From: AC-37 sp036386455
Lineage (GTDB): Bacteria > Actinomycetota > Thermoleophilia > Solirubrobacterales > Thermoleophilaceae
Length of the DNA: 64,000 nt
Assembly: GCA_036386455.1 (NCBI GenBank)
Contig: DASVVS010000087.1
Location: 1 to 64,000 of the forward strand
Direction of reading: 5' to 3'
The notes beneath the pieces are model-generated. The model saw only the letters and a list, made by a program, of their open reading frames with translations, did no database searches and was not told the origin of the DNA. Shown here one piece after another: positions 8,124 to 16,676 of this stretch. Positions within the stretch are counted from its first letter, which is position 1, and each line of letters begins with the position of its first letter. The translations under genes were made by a program, and so were the position numbers.

Positions 8124-9485
8124 CTACCCCAGCTTCGGGCTCGTCCAGGGCGCCGCCAGCCGCTCGCTCAGCAGCGCCGGCAGCTCGTCGGCCGGGTAGC
8201 GCGTCTGGTCGAGCGAGTCGCGGTCGCGCAGCGTGACCGTGCCGTCCTCCATCGTCTGGTGGTCGACGGTCACGCCCCACGGCGTGCCGATCTCGTCCTG
8301 GCGGCGGTAGCGCTTGCCGATCGACCCGCCCGAGTCGTACTCGGCGGGCATCCGCCTGCGCAGCTCCTCGTAGATCTCGCGGGCGCGCTCGGGCTGGCCG
8401 TCCTTGTTCACGAGCGGCAGCACGGCGACCTTCACGGGCGCGAGGCGCGGGTGGAGCCGCAGCACCACGCGCTCACGGCCCTCGACCTCCTCCTCGTCGT
8501 AGGCGTCGACCATGAAGGCCAGCGTGGCGCGGTCGGCGCCGGCGGCCGGCTCGATCACGTGCGGGATGTAGCGGTCGCCGGTGGCGGAGTCCACGTAGTC
8601 GAGCTTCTCGCCCGAGTGCTCCATGTGCTGGGTCAGGTCGAAGTTGCCGCGGTTGGCTATGCCCTCGAGCTCGGACCAGCCGATCGGGAAGAGGTACTCC
8701 ACGTCGGCGGTCGCGCTCGAGTAGTGCGAGAGCTCGTCGGCCTCGTGGTCGCGCAGGCGCAGGTGGTCGGGGCGGATGCCCAGCTCCTCGTACCACGCGC
8801 GGCGCGTCTCGCGCCAGGTGTCGTACCAGCGGCCGGCGTCGTCGGGCGGGACGAAGAACTCCATCTCCATCTGCTCGAACTCGCGCGTGCGGAAGACGAA
8901 GTTTCCAGGCGTTATCTCGTTGCGGAACGACTTGCCGACCTGCGCGATCCCGAACGGCGGGCGCTTGCGCGAGAACTGGAGGACGTTCTTGAAGTTCACG
9001 AAGATGCCCTGGGCCGTCTCCGGGCGCAGGTAGATCGCGTTGCCCTCCTCCTCGACGGGGCCCATGTGGGTCCTGAACATGAGGTTGAAGTTGCGCGGCT
9101 CGGACAGCTCGCCGCCGCACTCGGGGCAGCTCAGCTCGCCCTCCGGCTGCGCCTCGCGCAGGTGATCCTCGCGCCAGCGCTTCTTGCACTCGCCGAGGCA
9201 CTGCACGAGCGGGTCGGTGAACCCTTCCAGGTGGCCGGAGGCCTCCCAAGTCCTCGGGTGCATGAGGATGGCCGCGTCGAGGGCGACGATGTCGTCGCGC
9301 TCGTGGACCATCGCGCGCCACCACTCCGACTTCACGTTGGTCTTCAGGAGGACGCCGTAGTGGCCGTAGTCGTAGGTCGACGCCAGGCCGCCGTAGATCT
9401 CCGACGACTGGAAGATGAAGCCGCGCCGCTTGCAGAGCGCGACGATCTTGTCCATCGTGACCTTGTCCTGGGCTGCGTCCGGCAC
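8124..9485 (-). CDS. glyQS: glycyl-tRNA synthetase, dimeric (alpha2) type
   Basis: The 453-aa class II synthetase attaches glycine to tRNA-Gly. The N-terminus (KIVALCKRRGFIFQSSEIYGG), the motif 2 region (FRNEITPGNF) and the C-terminal anticodon-binding domain (APVKVAVLPLVNKDG) are characteristic of the single-chain bacterial/eukaryotic-type enzyme, not the alpha2-beta2 form. Cys pairs in the insertion (CLGEC and CPECGG) form the zinc site seen in many actinobacterial homologues. It is convergent with the M28 peptidase gene and separated from it by 23 bp. Confidence 0.95.
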   Translation of the reverse strand: MPDAAQDKVTMDKIVALCKRRGFIFQSSEIYGGLASTYDYGHYGVLLKTNVKSEWWRAMVHERDDIVALDAAILMHPRTWEASGHLEGFTDPLVQCLGECKKRWREDHLREAQPEGELSCPECGGELSEPRNFNLMFRTHMGPVEEEGNAIYLRPETAQGIFVNFKNVLQFSRKRPPFGIAQVGKSFRNEITPGNFVFRTREFEQMEMEFFVPPDDAGRWYDTWRETRRAWYEELGIRPDHLRLRDHEADELSHYSSATADVEYLFPIGWSELEGIANRGNFDLTQHMEHSGEKLDYVDSATGDRYIPHVIEPAAGADRATLAFMVDAYDEEEVEGRERVVLRLHPRLAPVKVAVLPLVNKDGQPERAREIYEELRRRMPAEYDSGGSIGKRYRRQDEIGTPWGVTVDHQTMEDGTVTLRDRDSLDQTRYPADELPALLSERLAAPWTSPKLG

Positions 9486-9529
9486 CGCGGGAACCCTAGA
9501 GGACGCGCCGGAGGCCCCATCTGGGCGCG

Positions 9530-9757
9530 ATGACGCTCGCGATATCCCCGCAAACAGGGCATTTTTGGAAGAGGCGATTCGCGGAGAGCTCGTATATGGT
9601 GGAAATCGGGTCGCCGCCGATGGTGAGCATCGCCTACAAAGCCACTAGCCACGTGACCGCCTGGGTCGTGTGGCACTGCCTCGGGGTCTCGCTCCTCGAC
9701 GATCTCGACGTGCCGCGCCCGCCGGGCGCGGAGCAGCCCTTCACGCAGGCTGTCTAG
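9530..9757 (+). CDS. possible small hypothetical protein
   Basis: I do not recognise this 75-codon frame. From the internal ATG at 9596 onward almost every third base is G or C, as in the real genes around it, and the product contains a hydrophobic stretch (VTAWVVWHCLGVSLL). The first 22 codons are less biased, so 9596 may be the true start. A competing 44-codon frame on the opposite strand (9496-9630) encodes a CPVCG zinc-knuckle-like motif and also has good codon bias. Only one of the two is likely real, and I cannot decide which. Confidence 0.3.
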   Translation: MTLAISPQTGHFWKRRFAESSYMVEIGSPPMVSIAYKATSHVTAWVVWHCLGVSLLDDLDVPRPPGAEQPFTQAV

Positions 9758-9793
9758 AGCGGCGCCCCGCGCGTCAATAGACTCGGCGCCGCG

Positions 9794-10114
9794 ATGCCGC
9801 TCTACGACTACCGCTGCGAGAACGGGCACACCTTCGAGGTGATGCAGCGGATGAGCGCGGACCCGATCACGGTCTGCCAGGAATGCGGGGCGCCCGTGCA
9901 GCGCGTGCTCCACGCGCCGGCGGTCCACTTCAAGGGCTCCGGCTTCTACACGACCGACTACGGGCGCAAGAAGTCGGGCGCGGGGTCCAGCTCCTCGGAC
10001 GACTCCGGCTCGTCGTCGTCCTCTTCCTCCTCGGAGTCGAAGAAGAGCGACTCGAAGTCCGACTCGGGCTCGTCCACCAAGTCCGAGTCGAAGTCCTCGT
10101 CCTCCTCGGACTAG
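9794..10114 (+). CDS. FmdB-family zinc-ribbon protein with Ser-rich tail
   Basis: The first 45 residues (MPLYDYRC...H...CQECG) match the small FmdB/regulatory zinc-ribbon family, with two Cys pairs for one zinc. Residues from about 60 onward are a low-complexity tail of Ser, Lys, Asp and Gly, as is common in actinobacterial members. The molecular role is not established. A TAGACT box ends 10 nt before the ATG. The TAG stop shares a CTAG tetranucleotide with the stop of the convergent LCP gene. Confidence 0.88.
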   Translation: MPLYDYRCENGHTFEVMQRMSADPITVCQECGAPVQRVLHAPAVHFKGSGFYTTDYGRKKSGAGSSSSDDSGSSSSSSSSESKKSDSKSDSGSSTKSESKSSSSSD

Positions 10115-11259
10115 CCCCCGGTCAGCTCCTCCACGGCTTCCGCGCGCGCCTCGCGCGTGACGCGCAGCGACCCGTCGCCGTTGACCGCGTCGAAGTCGAG
10201 CACCTTGCTCTCGCCGCTGCCGCCGGTGAGCAGGTCCGTGAACAGCGCGAGCAGGCCGGGGCCCTTCATGTCCGTGCGGAGCGCGCGCGGCGCCTCCCAC
10301 GAGATCCACGGGGCGCGGACGAACGAGCTCGGCCAGTTCTTCGGGTGCACCAGCCGGCTGCGCATGCCCGCGAGCACCTGCTGCTGGCGCCGGGCGCGGG
10401 CGCGGTCGTCCTCGTTCGGCGCGCACCTGTTCTTGCGCACGCGCGCGAAGCGGAGCGCCTCGCGGCCGCTGAGGTGGTGCTCGCCCTTGCTCAGCCGGAC
10501 GCGCTTGTCGCCGAAGCGGTCGGACTTGAGGCAGTTGTCGAGCGTGACGTCGACGCCGCCGAGCGCGTCGATCAGCTCCGGGAAGTTCGAGAAGTCCACC
10601 TCGATCACGTGGTTGATCTCGAGCCCGTTGCCCATGAACTCCTCGACGGTCTCGATCTGGAGCGCGGCCCCGCCGAACGCGTAGGCGGCGTTGATGCGGC
10701 CCTGGCCGTTTCCGGGGATGTTCGCGAACGAGTCGCGCAGGATCGACAGCTTGCGGACGCTGCCGACGCCGACGTGGAGCAGCATGATGCTGTCGGCGCG
10801 CGAGGGCGCGCCGCGGGCGCCGGGCTCCTTCGTGCCCTTCGGCCGCTGATCCGATCCGAGCACGAGCACCGTGCTGCCGGTGATGAGGCTGCCACCGCCG
10901 GACAGCGCGTTCTCGGTGCGGTTCGAGACGCCCTCCTGCGTCTGGGCGCTGACCATGAAGACGACGAAGCTGAACAGGAGCCAGGCGGCCGCGCCCAGCA
11001 GCGCGTAGCGGAGAGCGCGGCGCCAGAGCGGCTTGCCGTGGGCCGGCGCGCCGGGCAGGCCGGGCGGGCGGTCGCCGCGGCCGCGCCGGCGGCGCAGCGG
11101 GCTCTCGCCGCCCCCCGGCCGGTCGCTGCGCAGGCGGTCGAGCAGGCCGCGGCGGGAGCGGTAGACCTTGTACTGCGGCGGTCCCGGCGGTCCCGGCGAC
11201 GGGGGCGGTTGCGGCGGTCCCTGGGGTGGCGGAGGACCGCCGGGGGCGTCGTGGGGCAT
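10111..11259 (-). CDS. LytR-CpsA-Psr (LCP) family cell-wall glycopolymer ligase
   Basis: The 382-aa protein has a Pro/Arg-rich cytoplasmic N-terminus, one membrane helix (ALLGAAAWLLFSFVVFMV) and an extracytoplasmic LCP domain. Conserved LCP segments are visible: a SRADSIMLLHV strand, the Arg-containing ILRDSFANIPG phosphate-binding segment, and RINAAYAFGG. LCP enzymes transfer polyprenyl-phosphate-linked glycopolymers to peptidoglycan. I chose the ATG at 11259 because the longer frame would run into the divergent ROK gene. The start is only 5 nt from a GTGTATACAC palindrome shared with that gene. Confidence 0.88.
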   Translation of the reverse strand: MPHDAPGGPPPPQGPPQPPPSPGPPGPPQYKVYRSRRGLLDRLRSDRPGGGESPLRRRRGRGDRPPGLPGAPAHGKPLWRRALRYALLGAAAWLLFSFVVFMVSAQTQEGVSNRTENALSGGGSLITGSTVLVLGSDQRPKGTKEPGARGAPSRADSIMLLHVGVGSVRKLSILRDSFANIPGNGQGRINAAYAFGGAALQIETVEEFMGNGLEINHVIEVDFSNFPELIDALGGVDVTLDNCLKSDRFGDKRVRLSKGEHHLSGREALRFARVRKNRCAPNEDDRARARRQQQVLAGMRSRLVHPKNWPSSFVRAPWISWEAPRALRTDMKGPGLLALFTDLLTGGSGESKVLDFDAVNGDGSLRVTREARAEAVEELTGG

Positions 11260-11264
11260 GGCAC

Positions 11265-11274
11265 GTGTATACAC
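11265..11274. promoter_or_regulatory. palindrome in the 22-bp gap between divergent LCP and ROK genes
   Basis: The 10-bp perfect palindrome GTGTATACAC sits in the centre of the 22-bp gap. It presents TATACA toward both start codons, 6 nt from the LCP ATG and 8 nt from the ROK ATG. It could be a bidirectional -10 element for leaderless transcripts or a regulator site. TATACA lacks the conserved final T of a -10 hexamer. Confidence 0.4.
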
Positions 11275-11281
11275 AGCGGCC

Positions 11282-12235
11282 ATGTCGGCGGCGCGCGTGA
11301 TCGGGATCGACGCGGGAGGCACGAAGCTCCTCGGCGGCGTCGTGGACGGCTCCCTCGGCGTCCGCGAGCGCGTGCACCGGTTCTGGCGCGGCGAGGATCG
11401 CGACGAGACGCTCGACGTGTTCGCGGGCGCTGTCGCGGAGGCGCGGGCGGCGGCTCCGGACGTGGCCGGGGTCGGGTTCGGGGTCCCCTCGGTGGTGGAT
11501 CAGGCCACCGGAACGTCGGAGTACAGCGTGCACCTGCCGCTCGAGGGCGTTCCGTTCCGCGACGTGATGGCCGAGCGGCTCGGGCTCCCGGTCTGGGTCG
11601 ACAACGACGCCAACCTCGCGCTGCTCGCCGAGGCGCGGGCGGGCGCCGCGAGGGGAGCGCGGCACGCGCTGATGCTGACGCTCGGCACCGGGATCGGGGG
11701 CGGAATGCTGCTCGACGGCCGGCTCTACCGCGGCGCGCGCGGCGGCGGCGGGGAGCTCGGGCACGTGGTGATCGACGTGGACGGCCCGCCGTGCCAGGGC
11801 CGGTGCCCGAACCGCGGCTGCCTGGAGGCGCTGGCGTCGGGCAGGGCGATGGGGCGCGAGGGCGGCGTGGCGGCCGAGCGGGTGCCGGGGTCGGGCCTCG
11901 GGCGCGCTCTGGCCGCCGGACGCGAGATCACCGGGGCGCTCGTGACCGAGCTGGCGCACAGCGGCGACCCGGCGGCCGTCGAGGTGCTGGCGCTCGTGGG
12001 CCGGCGGCTCGGGGCGGGGCTGGCGTCGCTGGCGAACGCGTTCCAGCCCGAGGTGATCGTGGTCGGCGGCGGGGCGGTCGCGGCCGGCGAGCTGCTGCTC
12101 GGCCCGGCGCGCGAGGTGGCGGCGGCGACCGCGCTGCCTCCGTCGGCGGGTGTGCGGATCGTGGCCGCCGAGCTGGGGGAGGAGGCCGGGATGATCGGCG
12201 CGGGGATCCTGGCGCTCGAGCGGGGGGCGGTCTGA
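11282..12235 (+). CDS. ROK-family sugar kinase (glucokinase-like)
   Basis: The 317-aa protein has the ATP-binding DAGGTK motif near the N-terminus, an active-site region (DNDANLALLAEA) with the catalytic Asp, GELGHVVID for sugar binding, and the ROK zinc signature CQGRCPNRGCLEAL. Actinobacterial proteins with this pattern are usually glucokinases, making glucose-6-phosphate. No repressor HTH domain is present, so it is an enzyme and not a NagC-type regulator. The ATG at 11282 begins directly with the ROK fold. Its stop overlaps the rsmI start (TGATG). Confidence 0.88.
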   Translation: MSAARVIGIDAGGTKLLGGVVDGSLGVRERVHRFWRGEDRDETLDVFAGAVAEARAAAPDVAGVGFGVPSVVDQATGTSEYSVHLPLEGVPFRDVMAERLGLPVWVDNDANLALLAEARAGAARGARHALMLTLGTGIGGGMLLDGRLYRGARGGGGELGHVVIDVDGPPCQGRCPNRGCLEALASGRAMGREGGVAAERVPGSGLGRALAAGREITGALVTELAHSGDPAAVEVLALVGRRLGAGLASLANAFQPEVIVVGGGAVAAGELLLGPAREVAAATALPPSAGVRIVAAELGEEAGMIGAGILALERGAV

Positions 12236-13056
12236 TGGGCGGCCGGCTCGTGGTGTGCGCCACGCCGATCGGCAATCTCGAGGACGTGACCCTGCGCGTG
12301 CTCGCCGCGCTGCGCGAGGCCGACGTGGTCGCGTGCGAGGACACGCGCAAGACCGGCAAGCTGCTCGAGCGCTACGGGGTGAGCGCGCCGCTCGTCTCCT
12401 ACCACGAGCACAACGAGGAGTCGCGGGCGGCGCAGCTCGTGGAGCGGATGCGGGCGGGGGAGACGGTGGCGCTGGTGTCGGACGCCGGCATGCCGCTGAT
12501 CTCCGACCCCGGCTACGTGCTCGTGCGCGCGTGCGCGGCGGCCGGGCTGGTGGTGGAGGTGCTGCCGGGACCGTCGGCGCCGCTGGCGGCGCTCGTGGCC
12601 TCGGCGCTGCCCGCGGACTCGTGGCGTTTCGTCGGCTTTCTGCCGCGCAAGGCGGGACGGCTGCGCGAGGTCCTGGCCGAGCCGGGCGGGACGCTGGTGG
12701 CGTTCGAGTCCCCGCGGCGGCTCGCCGCGACGCTCGAGGTGCTGGCCGAGGTGGACCTGGAGCGCCAGGCCGCCGTGTGCCGCGAGCTGACGAAGGTGCA
12801 CGAGGAGGTGGTCCGGGGAACCGCGGCCGAGCTGGCTGCGCGGTACCGCGACGAGGAGCCGCGCGGCGAGGTGGTGCTGGTGGTGGCGGGGGCGCCGGAG
12901 CCGGCGGCGGGGGAGGTCTCGGCGCGATCGCTCGACGCGCTTCGGGCGCTCGTCGAGGCCGGGGCCAAGCCGCGGCCCGCGGCGGGGGTCGTGGCGGGGC
13001 TGACGGGCGAGGGCGCGAACGCGCTGTACAAGGCGTTCCTCGCGCGTGACGACTGA
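12235..13056 (+). CDS. rsmI: 16S rRNA (cytidine-1402-2'-O)-methyltransferase
   Basis: RsmI methylates the 2'-OH of C1402 in 16S rRNA using S-adenosylmethionine. The 273-aa product starts VVCATPIGNLEDVTLRVL and continues ACEDTRKTGKLL, both hallmark segments of this tetrapyrrole-methylase-fold family. SDAGMPLISDPGY and VEVLPGPSA follow as expected. The start codon overlaps the ROK kinase stop (TGATG), so the two are co-translated. The frame is open further upstream, but that part only shadows the ROK gene. Confidence 0.95.
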   Translation: MGGRLVVCATPIGNLEDVTLRVLAALREADVVACEDTRKTGKLLERYGVSAPLVSYHEHNEESRAAQLVERMRAGETVALVSDAGMPLISDPGYVLVRACAAAGLVVEVLPGPSAPLAALVASALPADSWRFVGFLPRKAGRLREVLAEPGGTLVAFESPRRLAATLEVLAEVDLERQAAVCRELTKVHEEVVRGTAAELAARYRDEEPRGEVVLVVAGAPEPAAGEVSARSLDALRALVEAGAKPRPAAGVVAGLTGEGANALYKAFLARDD

Positions 13057-13065
13057 CCCCTCGCC

Positions 13066-13091
13066 CCGTTCGTAACGGGCGCTTCCGTTAC
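13066..13091. promoter_or_regulatory. nested inverted repeats after rsmI
   Basis: CCGTT-cgt-AACGG (13066-13078) overlaps GTAACGG-N6-CCGTTAC (13072-13091), so two alternative hairpins share the central arm. A further GTTACAG copy follows at about 13097. This could be the rsmI terminator or an operator for the M23 peptidase gene that starts at 13166. No T-tract follows. Confidence 0.35.
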
Positions 13092-13165
13092 AGCGGCGTT
13101 ACAGATCGCACATCCGTGTTTCGGCCCCGGGCTCCGGCGGGGGAAGCGAGCTTACGGTCGGCCGC

Positions 13166-14383
13166 ATGACCCGATCCGCCCTCGCCTCAGCCCTGTCCCT
13201 GCTCACCCTCCTCGCGCTCTCGATCGCGCCGGATGCCGGCGCGTCGCCCGGGTGGCGATGGCCCGTGGAGGGGGAGGTGCTCACGTCCTATCGCAACGGC
13301 GACGACCCCTACGCGCGCGGGCAGCACCGCGGGATCGACATCGCCGCTCCGCCTGGGACGCGCGTGGCCGCCGCGACGGCCGGCGTCGTGACGTTCGCGG
13401 GGATCGCCGGCGACTCCGGCGTGACGGTCTCTGTCCGGACGGCCGACGGGACCTTCGACACGTCGTACCTCCACCTGGCCGGGGCGTCCGTCCGCCGCGG
13501 CGAGCCGGTGAGCGCCGGCGACGCGATCGGGACGGTCGGCACCACCGGGCGGCGTTCGGCGGAGGAGCCCCACCTGCATTTCGGGGTGCGCGAGGCCGGC
13601 TCGCGCCACGGCTACCGCGACCCGCTGACGCTCCTGCCCCCGCCGGCGGCGCCGAGCGAGCGCCCGGCCTCCCCACGCCCCGTGCCGGTCGCGCTGCCGG
13701 AGCCGCTGGCGCCCACGACCGTCCCGGCCCCGCCCGTCACGGCCGCGCCCGCGCCCGCGCCCGCCCTCGCGCCGCTGCCCGCCCTCGCCGGCGCGATCTC
13801 GGCCACGGCGGCGGGACCGGCGGCGGCTGCGATACGAGCCGTGAGCGCAGGGCCGGTCCCAGCCGCCGGGCCGATCCTGGCTGCGGGGCGGGCTCTGGCC
13901 GCGGGACCGGCTCGGGCTCCGGCCGGCACGCCGGTCTCCGGTCAGGCGGTGCGCGCCCTCGCACCCGCGGCCGCTCCGGCTCCCGCCGCGGGCATCCGAC
14001 CCCCGCGCGCGGCCGCGACCGCGACCGCAAGCGCCGAGCCTTCCACTCGCCGGTCGGCTTCGCCCTCCCGGGGCGCGCCGCACCCGGCACCGCCGCCGTC
14101 GCTCGGTGCTGCACCCGGCGCCTCCCAGGACGCAGCCGCGGTCCGTCCGGACGTGCGGCATCGCGCCGCCGCATCGGCGGCCGCGCCCGAAGTCCGCGCG
14201 CCGGGGCGAGGCGACAGCGCGTTCGACCTCGGCTGGCTTGCCGCCTGTGCCGGCCTGGTCGCGGCCGCAGGGCTCCTCGGCAGGCCTCGCGGTCCGTTCG
14301 GCTCGCTGCGGCGCGGCCGTGCGTTCGTAGCCGCAAGCTCGCGCTCCGGCGGGCCGGGTGCTCGCGCCCGGACGCACGCGTGA
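13166..14383 (+). CDS. secreted M23 (LytM-type) peptidase with Pro/Ala-rich tail
   Basis: This 405-aa protein begins with a Sec signal peptide (LASALSLLTLLALSIAPDAGA). The M23 domain spans about residues 30-155. It includes the zinc-binding HRGIDIA (H...D) and HLHFG motifs, so it is probably an active peptidoglycan endopeptidase, although some LytM domains only bind or activate. The remainder is a long Ala/Pro-rich region and a C-terminal hydrophobic segment (LAACAGLVAAAGLLG) followed by basic residues, which resembles a membrane anchor. The low-complexity tail keeps the genomic codon bias. Confidence 0.88.
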   Translation: MTRSALASALSLLTLLALSIAPDAGASPGWRWPVEGEVLTSYRNGDDPYARGQHRGIDIAAPPGTRVAAATAGVVTFAGIAGDSGVTVSVRTADGTFDTSYLHLAGASVRRGEPVSAGDAIGTVGTTGRRSAEEPHLHFGVREAGSRHGYRDPLTLLPPPAAPSERPASPRPVPVALPEPLAPTTVPAPPVTAAPAPAPALAPLPALAGAISATAAGPAAAAIRAVSAGPVPAAGPILAAGRALAAGPARAPAGTPVSGQAVRALAPAAAPAPAAGIRPPRAAATATASAEPSTRRSASPSRGAPHPAPPPSLGAAPGASQDAAAVRPDVRHRAAASAAAPEVRAPGRGDSAFDLGWLAACAGLVAAAGLLGRPRGPFGSLRRGRAFVAASSRSGGPGARARTHA

Positions 14384-14412
14384 CGCGATGAACCCGCCGG
14401 TAGCATCGCCGC

Positions 14413-15930
14413 GTGACCTACTACGTCACCACGCCGATCTATTACGTCAACGCCCAGCCGCACCTGGGCCACGCGTACACGACCATCGCGGCCGACGTGC
14501 TCGCGCGGCACATGCGCCAGCGCGGGGAGGAGGTCTTCTTCCTCACCGGGACGGACGAGCACGGCGAGCCGGTCGCACAGGCGGCGGAGCGCGAGGGCGT
14601 CGCGCCGCGCGAGCTGGCCGATCGCAACGCCGCGAAGTTCCAGCAGCTCGTCGGTCTCGTGAACGCGTCGAACGACTTCTTCATCCGCACGTCGGATCCG
14701 CGGCACGTGGAGCGCGTGCAGGAGGTGCTCCAGCGCGTGTACGACCGCGGCTACGTCTACTCGGGCGTCTACGAGGGCTGGTACTGCCCGCGCTGCGCGG
14801 ACTTCAAGACGGAGGCCGAGCTCGCGGAGGGGAATCGCTGCCCGATCCACCTCATCGAGCTCACGCGCGAGCGCGAGGACAACTACTTCTTCAAGCTGTC
14901 GGAGTTCCAGGAGCCGCTGGAGCGCCTCTACGCGGAGCGGCCCGACTGGATCACCCCGAGGGTCCGTTACAACGAGGCGCTCTCGTTCATCAAGGGCGGC
15001 CTCCAGGACGTGTCGCTCACGCGCGGGAAGATCACCTGGGGCGTGCCTGTGCCGTGGGACGAAGGGCACGTCTTCTACGTCTGGTTCGACGCGCTCCTGA
15101 ACTACTACACGGCGCTCTCGTTCGCGCGCGAGGGCGAGGACCTCACCGACCGGTTCTGGCCCGCGAGCGTCCACCTGATCGGGAAGGACATCCTCAAGTT
15201 CCACGCCGTCTTCTGGCCCGCGCTGCTCATGGCCGCGGGCATCGAGGTTCCCGAGCGGGAGTGCATCCACGGCTATCTGCTCATGGACGAGCACAAGATG
15301 TCCAAGTCGCTCGGCAACGTGATCGACCCCTTCGACGTGGCCGAGGTCTTCGGCGTCGATGCGCTGCGCTACTACCTGTTCGCCTCCGTCGGCTTCGGGC
15401 AGGACGGCAACATCTCGCCGGCGGATCTCGAGACGCGCTACACCAGCGAGCTGGCGAACGAGTACGGCAACCTGGCGTCGCGCACGATCGGGATGATCGG
15501 CCGCTTTCGCGACGGGGTCGTTCCCGACGCCGAGGCTCCGGCGGCCCTCGCGGACGACTACGCCGACCTCGCCGAGCGCGTGACGGGGCACTTCGACCGC
15601 GTCGAGCTGAGCCAGGCGCTCGGCGCGATCTGGGAGCTGATCCGCCGGGTCAACCAGTACGTGCAGGAGACAGAACCGTGGAAGCTGGCGAAGGACCCCG
15701 GCTCCGCAGCCGAGCTCGACGCGACGCTGTACGGCATCGCGGAAGGACTACGCGTGGCGTCCGTGCTCGTGCTTCCGTTCATGCCGGCGTCGGCGGAGCG
15801 CGTGCTGGGCGCGCTGGGCCACGCCGACGTGTCGCTCGACGTCGCGCGCATCGGCGCGCTCGGGGGCGGCACCCGGGTGGGCGAGCTCGCGCCGCTCTTC
15901 CCGCGGATCGAGCAGCCCCAGTCGGCGTGA
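14413..15930 (+). CDS. metG: methionyl-tRNA synthetase
   Basis: The 505-aa class I synthetase charges tRNA-Met and initiator tRNA. The HIGH-type motif appears as PHLGHAYT, and the KMSKS loop as EHKMSKSLGNV. The Cys-containing connective region (YCPRCADFKTEAEL) indicates a zinc-knuckle form. There is no C-terminal tRNA-binding EMAP-like domain, consistent with a short actinobacterial enzyme. The GTG start lies 6 nt after TAGCAT, a -10-like box, which implies a leaderless message for the metG-tatD-rsmA-ispE operon. Confidence 0.96.
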   Translation: MTYYVTTPIYYVNAQPHLGHAYTTIAADVLARHMRQRGEEVFFLTGTDEHGEPVAQAAEREGVAPRELADRNAAKFQQLVGLVNASNDFFIRTSDPRHVERVQEVLQRVYDRGYVYSGVYEGWYCPRCADFKTEAELAEGNRCPIHLIELTREREDNYFFKLSEFQEPLERLYAERPDWITPRVRYNEALSFIKGGLQDVSLTRGKITWGVPVPWDEGHVFYVWFDALLNYYTALSFAREGEDLTDRFWPASVHLIGKDILKFHAVFWPALLMAAGIEVPERECIHGYLLMDEHKMSKSLGNVIDPFDVAEVFGVDALRYYLFASVGFGQDGNISPADLETRYTSELANEYGNLASRTIGMIGRFRDGVVPDAEAPAALADDYADLAERVTGHFDRVELSQALGAIWELIRRVNQYVQETEPWKLAKDPGSAAELDATLYGIAEGLRVASVLVLPFMPASAERVLGALGHADVSLDVARIGALGGGTRVGELAPLFPRIEQPQSA

Positions 15931-16676
15931 TCGACAGCCACTGCCACCTGGACAGCTGCTCGCCTCCCGACGACGAGCTCGTCGCCCGCGCGCGCCAGAG
16001 CGGGATACGGCGCATCGCGACGGTGGGCATGAACCCCGACTCGATCGAGCGAGCCCTCGCTGCTGCCCGCGCGCACGACGGGGTCTTCGCGATCGTCGGC
16101 CACCATCCCAACCAGGCCGACGACTTCGACGAGACGGCCCGCGCGGCGATCGACGCCGCCGCGGGCGACGAGCGCGCCGTGGCGATCGGCGAGACCGGCC
16201 TCGATTACTTCCGCGACTACGCCTCGCGCGATGCGCAGCGCGCGGCGTTCGAGGCGCAGATCGAGCTCGCGCGCCGGCACGGGCTCCCGCTGGTGATCCA
16301 CACGCGCGCCGCGGAGGAGGACACCTTCGCGGTGCTGCGCGACCGGGCCGAGGGGGTCACCGTGGTCATGCACTGCTTCTCGGCGCCGAGCCGGCTCGAC
16401 GAGTGCGTGGAGCGCGGCTACGTGTGCTCGTTCGCGGGCAACGTCACCTACCTGAAGGCCACCGACCTCCAGGCCGCGGCGCGCGACGTGCCGGCCGAGC
16501 TCCTGATGGTCGAGACCGATTCGCCCTACCTCGCGCCGCAACCCGTCCGCGGCAAGCCGAACGAGCCCGCGAACGTCGTCCAGACGGCGGAGTTCGTGGC
16601 GGAGTTGCGCGGCGTGCCGTACGAGGAGCTCGAGGCGACGGTGGAGGCTACCGCCGCACGCGTGTTCGGCTGGTGA
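15927..16676 (+). CDS. TatD-family metal-dependent deoxyribonuclease
   Basis: The 249-aa product has the amidohydrolase-like TatD signature: IDSHCHLD at the N-terminus, GETGLDYFRDYA (metal-binding Glu), VIHTRAA, VMHCFS and ETDSPYLAPQP. These proteins hydrolyse DNA or process 3' ends. The GTG start overlaps the metG stop, and its stop overlaps the rsmA start (both GTGA), a metG-tatD-rsmA gene order that is common in bacteria. Confidence 0.93.
   Translation: MIDSHCHLDSCSPPDDELVARARQSGIRRIATVGMNPDSIERALAAARAHDGVFAIVGHHPNQADDFDETARAAIDAAAGDERAVAIGETGLDYFRDYASRDAQRAAFEAQIELARRHGLPLVIHTRAAEEDTFAVLRDRAEGVTVVMHCFSAPSRLDECVERGYVCSFAGNVTYLKATDLQAAARDVPAELLMVETDSPYLAPQPVRGKPNEPANVVQTAEFVAELRGVPYEELEATVEATAARVFGW

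Noticed and set aside
9344..11959. 871-codon minus-strand frame over glyQS, FmdB and LCP genes
   Set aside because: It overlaps three well-supported genes and has no domain.
13057..13165. Cyclic-di-AMP (ydaO) riboswitch before the M23 peptidase
   Set aside because: Cell-wall hydrolases are known targets, but the conserved ydaO blocks are not visible in this short leader.
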